Positions 29,901 through 45,800 of a stretch of DNA of 64,000 nucleotides are shown here, in pieces (position 1 is the stretch's first letter; each line of letters starts with the position of its first letter). The position numbers and the translations under genes are program-made. Source of the DNA: Chrysogorgia sp. JL179-B06 (lineage: Eukaryota; Cnidaria; Anthozoa; Scleralcyonacea; Chrysogorgiidae); assembly GCA_035772405.1 (NCBI GenBank), contig JAYKKM010000252.1, positions 1 through 64,000 on the forward strand, given 5' to 3'. The notes below the pieces were generated by a model. It was not told the DNA's origin and did not search any database. It was given only the letters and a program-made list of their open reading frames with translations.

Positions 29901-32900
29901 ACAAGAAAAGAAAAGACAAGACAAGATAAATTGTCAAGACAAGACAAGACAACTTGTCAAGACAAGACAAGACAAGACAAGACAAGCAAAGACAAGACTA
30001 GAAAATAAAAGACAAGACAAGACAAGACAAGACAACTTGTCAAGACAAGACAAGACAAGACAAGACAAGACAAGACAAGACAAGACAAGAAAAGACAAGA
30101 CAAGACAAGACAAGAAAAGAAAAGACAAGACAAGACAAGACAACTTGTCAAGACAAGACAAGACAACTTGTCAAGACAAGACAAGACAACTTGTCAAGAC
30201 AAGACAAGACAACTTGTCAAGACAAGACAAGACAAGACAAGACAAGACAAGACAAGACAAGACAAGGAAAGACAAGACAAGACAAGACAAGACAAGACAA
30301 GACAAGACAAGACAAGACAAGACAAGACAAGACAAGACAAGACAAGACAAGACAAGAAAACTTGTCAAGACAAGACAAGACAACTTGTCAAGACAAGACA
30401 AGACAAGACAAGAAAAGACAAGACAAGACAAGAAAAAAAAAAGACAAGAAAAGACAAGACAAGACAACTTGTCAAGACAAGACAAGACAACTTGTCAAGA
30501 CAAGACAAGACAAGACAAGACAAGACAAGGCAAGACAAGACAAGACAAGACAAGACAAGGTCAAGACAAGACAACTTGTCAAGACAAGACAAGACAAGAC
30601 AAGACAAGACAAGACAAGACAAGACAAGACAAGACAAGAAAAGACAAGACAAGACAAGACAAGACAAGACAAGACAAGACAAGACAAGACAACTTGTCAA
30701 GACAAGACAAGACAAGACAAGACAAGACAAGACAAGACAAGACAAGACAAGTCAAGACAAGACAACTTGTCAAGACAAGACAACTTGTCAAGACAATACA
30801 AGGCAAGACAAGACAAGACAAGACAAGACAAGACAAGACAAGACAAGACAAGACAAGACAAGACAAGACAAGACAAGACAAGAAAAGACAAGACAAGACA
30901 AGACAAGACAAGACAAGACAAGACAAGACAAGACAAGACAAGACAAGACAAGACAAGACAAGACAAGACAAGACAAGACAAGACAAGACAAGACAAGACA
31001 AGACAAGACAAGACAAGACAAGACAAGACAAGAAAAGACAAGACAAGACAAGACAAGACAAGACAAGAAAAGACAAGACAAGACAACTTGTCAAGACAAG
31101 ACAACTTGTCAAGACAAGACAAGACAACTTGTCAAGACAAGACAAGACAAGACAAGACAAGACAAGACAAGACAAGACAAAGTAAGACAAGGAAAGACAA
31201 GACAAGACAAGACAAGACAAGACAAGACAAGACAAGACAATACAAGACAAGACAAGACAAGACAAGAAAAGACAAGACAAGACAAGACAAGAAAAGACAA
31301 GACAAGACAAGACAACTTGTCAAGACAAGACAAGACAACTTGTCAAGACAAGACAAGACAAGACAAGACAAGACAAGACAAGACAAGACAAGACAAGGAA
31401 AGACAAGACAAGACAAGACAAGACAAGACAAGACAAGAAAAGACAAGACAAGACAACTTGTCAAGACAAGACAAGACAACTTGTCAAGACAAGACAAGAC
31501 AAGACAAGACAAGACAAGACAAGACAAGACAAGACAAGACAAGACAAGACAAGAAAAGACAAGACAAGACAAGACAAGACAACTTGTCAAGACAAGACAA
31601 GACAACTTGTCAAGACAAGACAAGACAAGACAAGACAAGACAAGACAAGACAAGACAAGACAAGACAAGACAAGACAAGGAAAGACAAGACAAGACAAGA
31701 CAAGACAAGGCAAGACAAGACAAGACAAGACAAGACAAGACAAGACAAGACAAGACAAGGGAAGACAAGACAAGACAAGACAAGACAAGACAAGACAAGA
31801 CAAGACAAGACAAGGAAAGACAAGACAAGACAAGACAAGACAAGACAAGACAAGGCAAGACAAGACAAGACAAGACAAGACAAGACAAGACAAGACAAGA
31901 CAAGACAAGACAAGACAAGACAAGACAAGACAAGACAAGACAAGACAAGACAAGACAAGACAAGACAAGACAAGACAAGAAAAGACAAGACAAGACAAGA
32001 CAAGACAAGACAAGACAAGAAAAGACAAGAAAAGACAAGACAAGACAACTTGTCAAGACAAGACAAGACAACTTGTCAAGACAAGACAAGACAAGACAAG
32101 ACAAGACAAGACAAGACAAGACAAGACAAGACAAGACAAGACAAGACAAGACAAGACAACTTGTCAAGACAAGACAACTTGTCAAGACAAGACAAGACAA
32201 GACAAGACAAGACAAGACAAGACAAGACAAGACAAGACAAGACAAGACAAGACAAGACAAGACAAGACAAGACAAGACAAGACAAGACAAGAAAAGACAA
32301 GACAAGACAAGACAAGACAAGACAAGAAAAGACAAGACAAGACAACTTGTCAAGACAAGACAAGACAACTTGTCAAGACAAGACAAGACAAGACAAGACA
32401 AGACAAGACAAGACAAGACAAGTAAAGACAAGACAAGACAAGACAAGACAAGACAAGACAAGACAAGACAAGAAAAGACAAGACAAGACAACTTGTCAAG
32501 ACAAGACAAGACAAGACAAGACAAGACAAGACAAGACAAGACAAGACAAGACAAGACAAGAAAACTTGTCAAGACAAGACAATACAACTTGTCAAGACAA
32601 GACAAGACAAGACAAGAAAAGACAAGACAAGACAAGAAAAAAAAGACAAGAAAAGACAAGACAAGACAACTTGTCAAGACAAGACAACTTGTCAAGACAA
32701 GACAAGACAAGACAAGACAAGACAAGACAAGACAAGACAAGACAAGACAAGACAAGGAAAGACAAGACAAGACAAGACAAGGAAAGACAAGACAAGACAA
32801 GACAAGACAAGACAAGACAAGACAAGACAAGACAAGACAAGACAAGACAAGACAAGACAAGACAAGACAAGACAAGACAAGACAAGACAAGACAAGAAAA

Positions 32901-35900
32901 GACAAGACAAGACAACTTGTCAAGACAAGACAAGACAACTTGTCAAGACAAGACAAGACAAGACAAGACAAGACAAGACAAGACAAGGAAAGACAAGACA
33001 AGACAATATAAGACAAGACAAGACAAGAAAAGACAAGACAAGACAACTTGTCAAGACAAGACAAGACAAGACAAGACAAGACAAGACAAGACAAGACAAG
33101 ACAAGACAAGACAAGAAAACTTGTCAAGACAAGACAAGACAACTTGTCAAGACAAGACAAGACAAGACAAGAAAAGACAAGACAAGACAAGAAAAAAACA
33201 CACAAGAAAAGACAAGACAAGACAACTTGTCAAGACAAGACAAGACGTCAAGACAAGACAAGACAAGACAAGACAAGACAAGACAAGACAAGACAAGACA
33301 AGACAAGAAAAGACAAGACAAGACAAGACAACTTGTCAAGACAAGACAAGACAACTTGTCAAGACAAGACAAGACAAGTCAAGACAAGACAAGACAACTT
33401 GTCAAGACAAGACAAGACAAGACAAGACAAGACAAGACAAGGCAAGACAAGGAAAGGCAAGACAAGACAAGATAAGACAAGGCAAGACAATATAAGAAAA
33501 GACAAGACAAGAAAAGACAAGACAAGACAAGACAAGACAAGAAAACTTGTCAAGACAAGACAAGACAACTTGTCAAGACAAGACAAGACAAGACAAGAAA
33601 AGACAAGACAAGAAAAGACAAGACAAGAAAAGACAAGACAAGACAACTTGTCAAGACAAGACAAGACAACTTGTCAAGACAAGACAAGAAAAGACAAGAC
33701 AAGACAAGACAAGACAAGACAAGACAAGACAAGACAAGACAAGGTCAAGACAAGACAACTTGTCAAGACAAGACAAGACAAGACAAGACAAGACAAGACA
33801 AGACAAGACAAGACAAGACAAGACAAGAAAAGACAAGACAAGACAAGACAAGACAAGACAAGACAAGACAAGACAACTTGTCAAGACAAGACAAGACAAG
33901 ACAAGACAAGACAAGACAAGACAAGACAAGACAACTTGTCAAGACAAGACAACTTGTCAAGACAAGACAACTTGTCAAGACAAGACAAGACAAGACAAGA
34001 CAAGACAAGACAAGACAAGACAAGACAAGACAAGACAAGACAAGACAAGACAAGACAAGACAAGACAAGACAAGACAAGACAAGACAAGACAAGACAAGA
34101 CAAGACAAGACAAGACAAGACAAGGCAAGACAAGACAAGACAAGACAAGACAAAACAAGACAAGACAAGACAAGACAAGAAAAGACAAGACAAGACAAGA
34201 CAAGACAAGAAAAGACAAGACAAGACAACTTGTCAAGACAAGACAACTTGTCAAGACAAGACAAGACAACTTGTCAAGACAAGACAAGACAAGACAAGAC
34301 AAGACAAGACAAGACAAGACAAGACAAGACAAGGAAAGACAAGACAAGACAAGACAAGACAAGACAAGACAAGACAAGACAAAACAAGACAAGACAAGAC
34401 AAGACAAGAAAAGACAAGACAAGACAAGACAAGACAAGAAAAGACAAGACAAGACAACTTGTCAAGACAAGACAAGACAACTTGTCAAGACAAGACAAGA
34501 CAAGACAAGACAAGACAAGACAAGACAAGACAAGACAAGACAAGGAAAGACAAGACAAGACAAGACAAGACAAGACAAGACAAGACAAGACAAGACAAGA
34601 CAAGACAAGACAAGACAAGACAAGACAAGAAAAGACAAGACAAGACAAGACAAGACAAGACAAGACAAGACAAGACAAGACAAGACAAGACAAGACAAGA
34701 CAAGACAAGACAAGACAAGACAAGACAAGACAAGACAAGACAAGACAAGACAAGACAAGACAAGACAAGACAAGGAAAGACAAGACAAGACAAGACAAGA
34801 CAAGACAAGACAAGACAAGACAAGACAAGACAAGACAAGACAAGACAAGACAAGACAAGACAAGACAAGACAAGACAAGACAAGACAAGACAAGACAAGA
34901 CAAGACAAGACAAGACAAGACAAGACAAGACAAGACAAGACAAGACAAGACAAGACAAGACAAGACAAGACAAGACAAGACAAGACAAGACAAGACAAGA
35001 CAAGAAAAGACAAGACAAGACAAGACAAGACAACTTGTCAAGACAAGACAAGACAACTTGTCAAGACAAGACAAGACAAGACAAGACAAGACAAGACAAG
35101 ACAAGACAAGACAAGACAAGACAAGACAAGACAAGACAACTTGTCAAGACAAGACAACTTGTCAAGACAAGACAACTTGTCAAGACAAGACAAGACAAGA
35201 CAAGACAAGACAAGACAAGACAAGACAAGACAAGACAAGACAAGACAAGACAAGACAAGACAAGACAAGAAAAGACAAGACAAGACAAGACAAGACAAGA
35301 AAAGACAAGACAAGACAAGACAACTTGTCAAGACAAGACAAGACAACTTGTCAAGACAAGACAAGACAACTTGTCAAGACAAGACAAGACAAGACAAGAC
35401 AAGACAAGACAAGACAAGACAAGACAAGACAAGGAAAGACAAGACAAGACAAGACAAGACAAGACAAGACAAGACAAGACAAAACAAGACAAGACAAGAC
35501 AAGACAAGAAAAGACAAGACAAGACAAGACAAGACAAGAAAAGACAAGACAAGACAACTTGTCAAGACAAGACAAGACAACTTGTCAAGACAAGACAAGA
35601 CAAGACAAGACAAGACAAGACAAGACAAGACAAGACAAGACAAGGAAAGACAAGACAAGACAAGACAAGACAAGACAAGACAAGACAAGACAAGACAAGA
35701 CAAGACAAGACAAGACAAGACAAGACAAGACAAGGAAAGACAAGACAAGACAAGACAAGACAAGACAAGACAAGACAAGACAAGACAAGACAAGACAAGA
35801 CAAGACAAGACAAGACAAGACAAGGGAAGACAATACAAGACAAGACAAGACAAGACAAGACAAGACAAGACAAGGAAAGACAAGACAAGACAAGACAAGA

Positions 35901-38900
35901 CAAGACAAGACAAGACAAGACAAGACAAGACAAGACAAGACAAGACAAGACAAGACAAGACAAGACAAGACAAGACAAGACAAGACAAGACAAGACAAGA
36001 CAAGACAAGACAAGACAAGACAAGACAAGACAAGACAAGACAAGACAAGACAAGACAAGACAAGACAAGACAAGACAAGACAAGACAAGACAAGACAAGA
36101 CAAGACAAGACAAGACAAGAAAAGACAAGAAAAGACAAGACAAGACAACTTGTCAAGACAAGACAAGACAACTTGTCAAGACAAGACAAGAAAAGACAAG
36201 ACAAGACAAGACAAGACAAGACAAGACAAGACAAGACAAGACAAGACAAGACAACTTGTCAAGACAAGACAACTTGTCAAGACAAGACAACTTGTCAAGA
36301 CAAGACAAGACAAGACAAGACAAGACAAGACAAGACAAGACAAGACAAGACAAGACAAGACAAGACAAGACAAGACAAGACAAGAAAAGACAAGACAAGA
36401 CAAGACAAGAAAAGACAAGAAAAGACAAGACAAGACAACTTGTCAAGACAAGACAAGACAACTTGTCAAGACAAGACAAGACAAGACAAGACAAGACAAG
36501 ACAAGACAAGACAAGACAAGATACAATAAGAAAACTTGTCAAGACAAGACAAGACAACTTGTCAAGACAAGACAAGACAAGACAAGAAAAGACAAGACAA
36601 GACAAGAAAATAAAAGACAAGAAAAGACAAGACAAGACAACTTGTCAAGACAAGACAAGACAAGACAAGACAAGACAAGACAAGACAAGACAAGACAAGA
36701 CAAGACAAGACAAGACAAGACAAGAAAAGACAAGACAAGACAAGACAAGACAACTTGTCAAGACAAGACAAGACAACTTGTCAAGGAAAGACAAGACAAC
36801 TTGTCAAGACAAGACAAGACAACTTGTCAAGACAAGACAAGACAAGACAAGACAAGACAAGACAAGACAAGGAAAGGCAAGACAAGACAAGATAAGACAA
36901 GGCAAGACAATATAAGAAAAGACAAGACAAGAAAAGACAAGACAATATAACTTGTCAAGACAAGACAAGACAAGACAAGACAAGACAAGACAAGACAAGA
37001 CAAGACAAGACAAGACAAGACAACTTGTCAAGACAAGACAAGACAACTTGTCAAGACAAGACAAGACAAGACAAGAAAAGACAAGACAAGACAAGAAAAA
37101 AAAAGACAAGAAAAGACAAGACAAGACAACTTGTCAAGACAAGACAAGACGTCAAGACAAGACAAGACAAGACAAGACAAGACAAGAAAAGACAAGACAA
37201 GACAAGACAAGAAAAGACAAGAAAAGACAAGACAAGACAACTTGTCAAGACAAGACAAGACAAGACAAGACAAGACAAGACAAGACAAGACAAGAAAAGA
37301 CAAGACAAGACAAGACAAGAAAAGACAAGACAAGACAAGACAACTTGTCAAGACAAGACAAGACAACTTGTCAAGAAAAGACAAGACAACTTGTCAAGAC
37401 AAGACAACTTGTCAAGACAAGACAAGACAAGACAAGACAAGACAAGACAAGACAAGGAAAGGCAAGACAAGACAAGACAAGACAAGACAAGACAAGACAA
37501 GAAAAGACAAGACAAGAAAAGACAAGACAAGACAAGACAAGACAAGACAACTTGTCAAGACAAGACAAGACAACTTGTCAAGACAAGACAAGACAAGACA
37601 AGACAAGACAAGACAAGAAAAAAAAGACAAGAAAAGACAAGACAAGACAACTTGTCAAGACAAGACAAGACAACTTGTCAAGACAAGACAAGAAAAGACA
37701 AGACAAGACAAGACAAGACAAGACAAGACAAGACAAGACAAGACAAGGTCAAGACAAGACAACTTGTCAAGACAAGACAAGACAAGACAAGACAAGACAA
37801 GACAAGACAAGACAAGACAAGACAAGAAAAGACAAGACAAGACAAGACAAGACAAGACAAGACAAGACAAGACAAGACAACTTGTCAAGACAAGACAAGA
37901 CAAGACAAGACAAGACAAGACAAGACAAGACAAGACAAGACAAGACAACTTGTCAAGACAAGACAACTTGTCAAGACAAGACAACTTGTCAAGACAAGAC
38001 AAGACAAGACAAGACAAGACAAGACAAGACAAGACAAGACAAGACAAGACAAGACAAGACAAGACAAGACAAGACAAGACAAGACAAGACAAGGGAAGAC
38101 AAGACAAGACAAGACAAGACAAGACAAGACAAGACAAGACAAGACAAGAAAAGACAAGACAAGACAAGACAAGAAAAGAAAAGACAAGACAAGACAACTT
38201 GTCAAGACAAGACAACTTGTCAAGACAAGACAAGACAACTTGTCAAGACAAGACAAGACAAGACAAGACAAGACAAGACAAGACAAGACAAGACAAAACA
38301 AGACAAGACAAGACAAGACAAGAAAAGACAAGACAAGACAAGACAAGACAAGAAAAGACAAGACAAGACAAGACAACTTGTCAAGACAAGACAAGACAAC
38401 TTGTCAAGACAAGACAAGACAAGACAAGACAAGACAAGACAAGACAAGACAAGACAAGACAAGACAAGGAAAGACAAGACAAGACAAGACAAGACAAGAC
38501 AAGACAAGACAAGACAAGACAAGACAAGACAAGACAAGACAAGACAAGGCAAGACAAGGAAAGACAAGACAAGACAAGACAAGACAAGACAAGGCAAGAC
38601 AAGACAAGACAAGACAAGACAAGACAAGACAAGACAAGACAAGACAAGACAAGACAAGGCAAGACAAGACAAGACAAGACAAGACAAGACAAGACAAGAC
38701 AAGACAAGACAAGACAAGGAAAGACAAGACAAGACAAGACAAGACAAGACAAGACAAGACAAGACAAGACAAGACAAGACAAGACAAGACAAGACAAGAC
38801 AAGACAAGACAAGACAAGACAAGACAAGACAAGACAAGACAAGACAAGACAAGACAAGACAAGACAAGACAAGACAAGACAAGACAAGACAAGACAAGAC

Positions 38901-41900
38901 AAGACAAGACAAGACAAGACAAGACAAGACAAGAAAAGACAAGACAAGACAAGACAAGACAAGACAAGACAAGAAAAGACAAGAAAAGACAAGACAAGAC
39001 AACTTGTCAAGACAAGACAAGACAACTTGTCAAGACAAGACAAGACAAGACAAGACAAGACAAGACAAGACAAGGCAAGACAAGACAAGACAAGACAAGA
39101 CAAGACAAGACAACTTGTCAAGACAAGACAACTTGTCAAGACAAGACAACTTGTCAAGACAAGACAAGACAAGACAAGACAAGACAAGACAAGACAAGAC
39201 AAGACAAGACAAGACAAGACAAGACAAGACAAGACAAGACAAGACAAGACAAGACAAGACAAGACAAGACAAGAAAAGAAAAGAAAAGACAAGACAAGAC
39301 AACTTGTCAAGACAAGACAAGACAACTTGTCAAGACAAGACAAGACAAGACAAGACAAGACAAGACAAGACAAGACAAGACAAGGAAAGACAAGACAAGG
39401 CAAGACAATATAAGAAAAGACAAGACAAGAAAAGACAAGACAAGACAACTTGTCAAGACAAGACAAGACAAGACAAGACAAGACAAGACAAGACAAGACA
39501 AGACAAGACAAGACAAGAAAACTTGTCAAGACAAGACAATACAACTTGTCAAGACAAGACAAGACAAGACAAGAAAAGACAAGACAAGACAAGAAAAAAA
39601 AGACAAGAAAAGACAAGACCAGACAACTTGTCAAAACAAGACAAGACAACTTGTCAAGACAAGACAAGAAAAGACAAGACAAGACAAGACAAGACAAGGC
39701 AAGACAAGACAAGACAAGACAAGACAAGGTCAAGACAAGACAAGACAAGACAAGACAAGACAAGACAAGACAAGACAAGACAAGACAAGACAAGACAAGA
39801 CAAGAAAAGACAAGACAAGACAAGACAAGACAAGACAAGACAAGACAAGACAACTTGTCAAGACAAGACAAGACAAGACAAGACAAGACAAGACAAGACA
39901 AGACAAGACAACTTGTCAAGACAAGACAACTTGTCAAGACAAGACAAGACAAGACAAGACAAGACAAGACAAGACAAGACAAGACAAGACAAGACAAGAC
40001 AAGACAAGACAAGACAAGACAAGACAAGACAAGACAAGACAAGACAAGACAAGACAAGAAAACTTGTGAAGACAAGACAACGGTCAAGACAAGACAACTT
40101 GTCAAGACAAGACAACTTATCAAGACAACACAAATTGTCAAGACAAGACAAGAACAAGACAAGACAAGACAAGACAAGACAAGACAAGGGAAGGCAATAC
40201 AAGACCAGACAAGACAAGACAAGACAAGACAAGGGAAGGCAATGCAAGACCAGACAAGAAAAGACAAGACAAGACAAGACAAGACAAGACAAGACAAGAG
40301 AAAACAATACAAGACAAGACAAGACAAGAAAAGACAAGACAAGACAAGACAACTTGTCAAGACAAGACAAGACAAGACAAGACAAGACAAGACAAGACAA
40401 GACAAGACAAGACAAGGAAAGACAAGACAAGACAAGACAAGGAAAGACAAGACAAGACAAGACAAGACAAGACAAGACAAGACAAGACAAGACAAGACAA
40501 GACAAGACAAGACAAGACAAGAAAAGACAAGACAAGACAAGACAAGAAAAGAAAAGACAAGACAAGACAAGACAACTTGTCAAGACAAGACAAGACAACT
40601 TGTCAAGACAAGACAAGACAAGACAAGACAAGACAAGACAAGACAAGGAAAGGCAAGACAAGACAAGACAAGAAAAGACAAGACAAGAAAAGACAAGACA
40701 AGACAACTTGTCAAGACAAGACAAGACAAGACAAGACAAGACAAGACAAGACAAGACAAGACAAGACAAGACAAGAAAAACTTGTCAAGACAAGACAAGA
40801 CAACTTGTCAAGACAATGAACAAGACAAGACAAGACAAGAAAAGACAAGACAAGACAACTTGTCAAGACAAGACAAATGTCAAGACAAGACAAGAAAAAG
40901 ACAAGACAAGACAAGACAAGACAAGACAAGGCAAGACAAGACAAGACAAGACAAGACAAGACAAGACAAGACAAGACAAGGCAAGACAAGACAAGACAAG
41001 ACAAGAAAAGACAAGACAAGACAAGACAAGACAAGACAAGACAAGACAAAACAAGACAAGACAAGACAAGACAAGAAAAGACAAGACAAGACAAGACAAG
41101 AAAAGAAAAGACAAGACAAGACAACTTGTCAAGACAAGACAAGACAACTTGTCAAGACAAGACAAGACAAGACAAGACAAGACAAGACAAGACAAGACAA
41201 GACAAGGAAAGACAAGACAAGACAAGACAAGGAAAGACAAGACAAGACAAGACAAGACAAGACAAGACAAGACAAGACAAGACAAGACAAGACAAGACAA
41301 GACAAGAAAAGACAAGACAAGACAAGACAAGACAAGAAAAGACAAGACAAGACAAGACAACTTGTCAAGACAAGACAAGACAACTTGTCAAGACAAGACA
41401 AGACAAGACAAGACAAGACAAGACAAGACAAGAAAAGACAAGACAAGACAAGACAAGAAAAGACAAGACAAGAAAAGACAAGACAAGACAACTTGTCAAG
41501 ACAAGACAAGACAAGACAAGACAAGACAAGACAAGACAAGACAAGACAAGATAATATAAGAAAACTTGTCAAGACAAGACAATACAACTTGTCAAGACAA
41601 GACAAGACAAGACAAGAAAAGACAAGACAAGACAAGACAAGAAAAAAAAAGACAAGAAAAGACAAGACCAGACAACTTGTCAAGACAAGACAAGACAACT
41701 TGTCAAGACAAGACAAGACAAGACAAGACAAGACAAGAAAAGACAAGACAAGACAAGACAAGGCAAGACAAGACAAGACAAGACAAGACAAGGTCAAGAC
41801 AAGACAAGACAAGACAAGACAAGACAAGACAAGACAAGACAAGACAAGACAAGACAAGACAAGAAAAGACAAGACAAGACAAGACAAGACAAGACAAGAC

Positions 41901-42839
41901 AAGACAAGACAACTTGTCAAGACAAGACAAGACAAGACAAGACAAGACAAGACAAGACAAGACAAGACAACTTGTCAAGACAAGACAACTTGTCAAGACA
42001 AGACAAGTCAAGACAAGACAAGACAAGACAAGACAAGACAAGACAAGACAAGACAAGACAAGACAAGACAAGACAAGACAAGACAAGACAAGACAAGACA
42101 AGACAAGACAAGAAAACTTGTGAAGACAAGACAAGACAAGACAAGATAACTTGTCAAGACAAGACAACTTATCAAGACAAGACAAATTGTCAAGACAAGA
42201 CAAGAACAAGACAAGACAAGACAAGACAAGACAAGACAAGGGAAGGCAAGACAAGACAAGACAAGACAAGACAAGACAAGACAAGGGAAGACAATACAAG
42301 ACAAGACAAGACAAGACAAGACAAGACAAGACAAGACAAGACAAGACAAGACAAAACAAGACAAGACAAGACAAGACAAGAAAAGACAAGACAAGACAAG
42401 ACAACTTGTCAAGACAAGACAAGACAAGACAAGACAAGACAAGACAAGACAAGACAAGACAAGACAAGGAAAGACAAGACAAGACAAGACAAGGAAAGAC
42501 AAGACAAGACAAGACAAGACAAGACAAGACAAGACAAGACAAGACAAGACAAGACAAGACAAGACAAGACAAGACAAGAAAAGACAAGACAAGACAAGAC
42601 AAGAAAAGACAAGACAAGACAAGACAAGACAACTTGTCAAGACAAGACAAGACAACTTGTCAAGACAAGACAAGACAAGACAAGACAAGACAAGACAAGA
42701 CAAGGAAAGACAAGACAAGACAAGACAAGACAAGACAAGACAAGAAAAGACAAGACAAGACAACTTGTCAAGACAAGACAAGACAAGACAAGACAAGACA
42801 AGACAAGACAAGACAAGATAAGATAAAATAAGAAAACTT

Positions 42840-42872
42840 GTCAAGACAAGACAATAGAACTTGTCTTGACAA
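42840..42872. repeat. Extended inverted unit in the satellite
   Basis: GTCAAGACAAG near 42841 is followed, after the spacer ACAATAGAA, by its exact reverse complement CTTGTCTTGAC. The arms are 11 bases long, longer than the usual single inverted hexamer, and AATAGAA flanks the second arm on both sides. It is the only such site I noticed in the array. Confidence 0.75.
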
Positions 42873-45800
42873 TAGAACAAGACAAGATAAGACAAGAAAA
42901 GACAAGACAAGACAACTTATCAAGACAACACAAATTGTCAAGACAAGACAAGAAAAAGATAAGACAAGACAAGACAAGACAAGACAAGGGAAGACAAGAC
43001 AAGACAAGACAAGACAAGACAAGACAAGACAAGACAAGACAAGACAAGACAATACAAGACAAGACAAGAAAAGACAAGACAAGACAAGACAAGACAAGAC
43101 AAGACAAGACAAGACAAGACAAGACAAGACAAGACAAGAAAAGACAAGACAAGACAAGACAAGAAAAGAAAAGACAAGACAAGACAACTTGTCAAGACAA
43201 GACAAGACAACTTGTCAAGACAAGACAAGACAAGACAAGACAAGACAAGACAAGACAAGACAAGACAAGACAAGGAAAGACAAGACAAGACAAGACAAGG
43301 AAAGACAAGACAAGACAAGACAAGACAAGACAAGACAAGACAAGACAAGACAAGACAAGACAAGACAAGACAAGACAAGAAAAGACAAGACAAGACAAGA
43401 CAAGACAAGAAAAGAAAAGACAAGACAAGACAACTTGTCAAGACAAGACAAGACAACTTGTCAAGACAAGACAAGACAAGACAAGACAAGACAAGACAAG
43501 ACAAGGAAAGACAAGACAAGACAAGACAAGAAAAGACAAGACAAGAAAAGACAAGACAAGACAACTTGTCAAGACAAGACAAGACAAGACAAGACAAGAC
43601 AAGACAAGACAAGACAAGATAAGATAAAATAAGAAAACTTGTCAAGACAAGACAAGACAACTTGTCAAGACAAGACAAGACAAGACAAGAAAAGACAAGA
43701 CAAGACAAGACAAGACAAGACAAGACAAGAAAAGACAAGACAAGACAACTTGTCAAGACAAGACAAGACAAGACAAGACAAGACAAGACAAGACAAGACA
43801 AGACAAGACAAGACAAGACAAGACAAGACAAGACAAGACAAGAAAAGAAAAGACAAGACAAGACAAGACAACTTGTCAAGACAAGACAAGACAACTTGTC
43901 AAGAAAAGACAAGACAACTTGTCAAGACAAGACAAGACAACTTGTCAAGACAAGACAAGACAAGACAAGACAAGACAAGGCAAGACAAGGAAAGGCAAGA
44001 CAAGACAAGACAAGACAAGGCAAGACAATATAAGAAAAGACAAGACAAGAAAAGACAAGACAATATAACTTGTCAAGACAAGACAAGACAAGACAAGACA
44101 AGACAAGACAAGACAAGACAAGACAAGACAAGACAAGAAAACTTGTCAAGACAAGACAATACAACTTGTCAAGACAAGACAAGACAAGACAAGAAAAGAC
44201 AAGACAAGACAAGAAAAGAAAAGACAAGAAAAGACAAGACAAGACAACTTGTCAAGACAAGACAAGACCAAGACAAGACAAGACAAGACAAGACAAGACA
44301 AGACAAGACAAGACAAGACAAGACAAGAAAAGACAAGACAAGACAAGACAAGACAACTTGTCAAGACAAGACAAGACAACTTGTCAAGACAAGACAAGAC
44401 AAGGTCAAGACAAGACAAGACAACTTGTCAAGACAAGACAAGACAAGACAAGACAAGACAAGACAAGACAAGACAAGGAAAGACAAGACAAGACAAGACA
44501 AGACAAGGCAAGACAATATAAGAAAAGACAAGACAAGAAAAGATAAGACAAGATAAGATAAAATAAGAAAACTTGTCAAGACAAGACAAGACAACTTGTC
44601 AAGACAAGACAAGAAAAGACAAGACAAGACAAGACAAGGCAAGACAACACAAGACAAGACAAGACAAGGTCAAGACAAGACAACTTGTCAAGACAAGACA
44701 AGACAAGACAAGACAAGACAAGACAAGACAAGACAAGACAAGACAAGACAAGACAAGACAAGACAAGACAAGACAAGACAAGACAAGACAAGACAAGACA
44801 ACTTGTCAAGACAAGACAAGACAAGACAAGACAAGACAAGACAAGACAAGACAAGACAAGACAACTTGTCAAGACAAGACAACTTGTCAAGACAAGACAA
44901 CTTGTCAAGACAAGACAAGACAAGACAAGACAAGACAAGACAAGACAAGACAAGACAAGACAAGACAAGACAAGACAAGACAAGACAAGACAAGACAAGA
45001 CAAGACAAGGCAAGACAAGACAAGACAAGACAAGACAAGACAAGACAAGACAAGACAAGACAAGACAAGACAAGACAAGGCAAGACAAGACAAGACAAGA
45101 CAAGACAAGACAAGACAAGACAAGACAAGACAAGACAAGACAAGACAAGACAAGACAAGACAAGAAAAGACAAGACAAGACAACTTGTCAAGACAAGACA
45201 ACTTGTCAAGACAAGACAAGACAACTTGTCAAGACAAGACAAGACAAGACAAGACAAGACAAGACAAGACAAGACAAGACAAGGAAAGACAAGACAAGAC
45301 AAGACAAGACAAGACAAGACAAGACAAGAAAAGACAAGACAAGACAACTTGTCAAGACAAGACAAGACAAGACAAGACAAGACAAGACAAGACAAGACAA
45401 GACAAGACAAGACAAGAAAACTTGTCAAGACAAGACAAGACAACTTGTCAAGACAAAGACAAGACAAGACAAGACAAGAAAAGACAAGACAAGACAAAGT
45501 CAAGACAAGACAAGTCAAGACAAGACAAGAAAAAGACAAGACAAGACAAGACAAGACAAGACAAGACAAGGCAAGACAAGACAAGACAAGACAAGACAAG
45601 ACAAGACAAGACAAGACAAGACAAGACAAGACAAGACAAGACAAGACAAGACAAGACAAGACAAGACAAGACAAGACAAGACAAGACAAGACAAGACAAG
45701 ACAAGACAAGAAAAGACAAGACAAGACAAGACAAGAAAAGAAAAGACAAGACAAGACAACTTGTCAAGACAAGACAAGACAACTTGTCAAGACAAGACAA

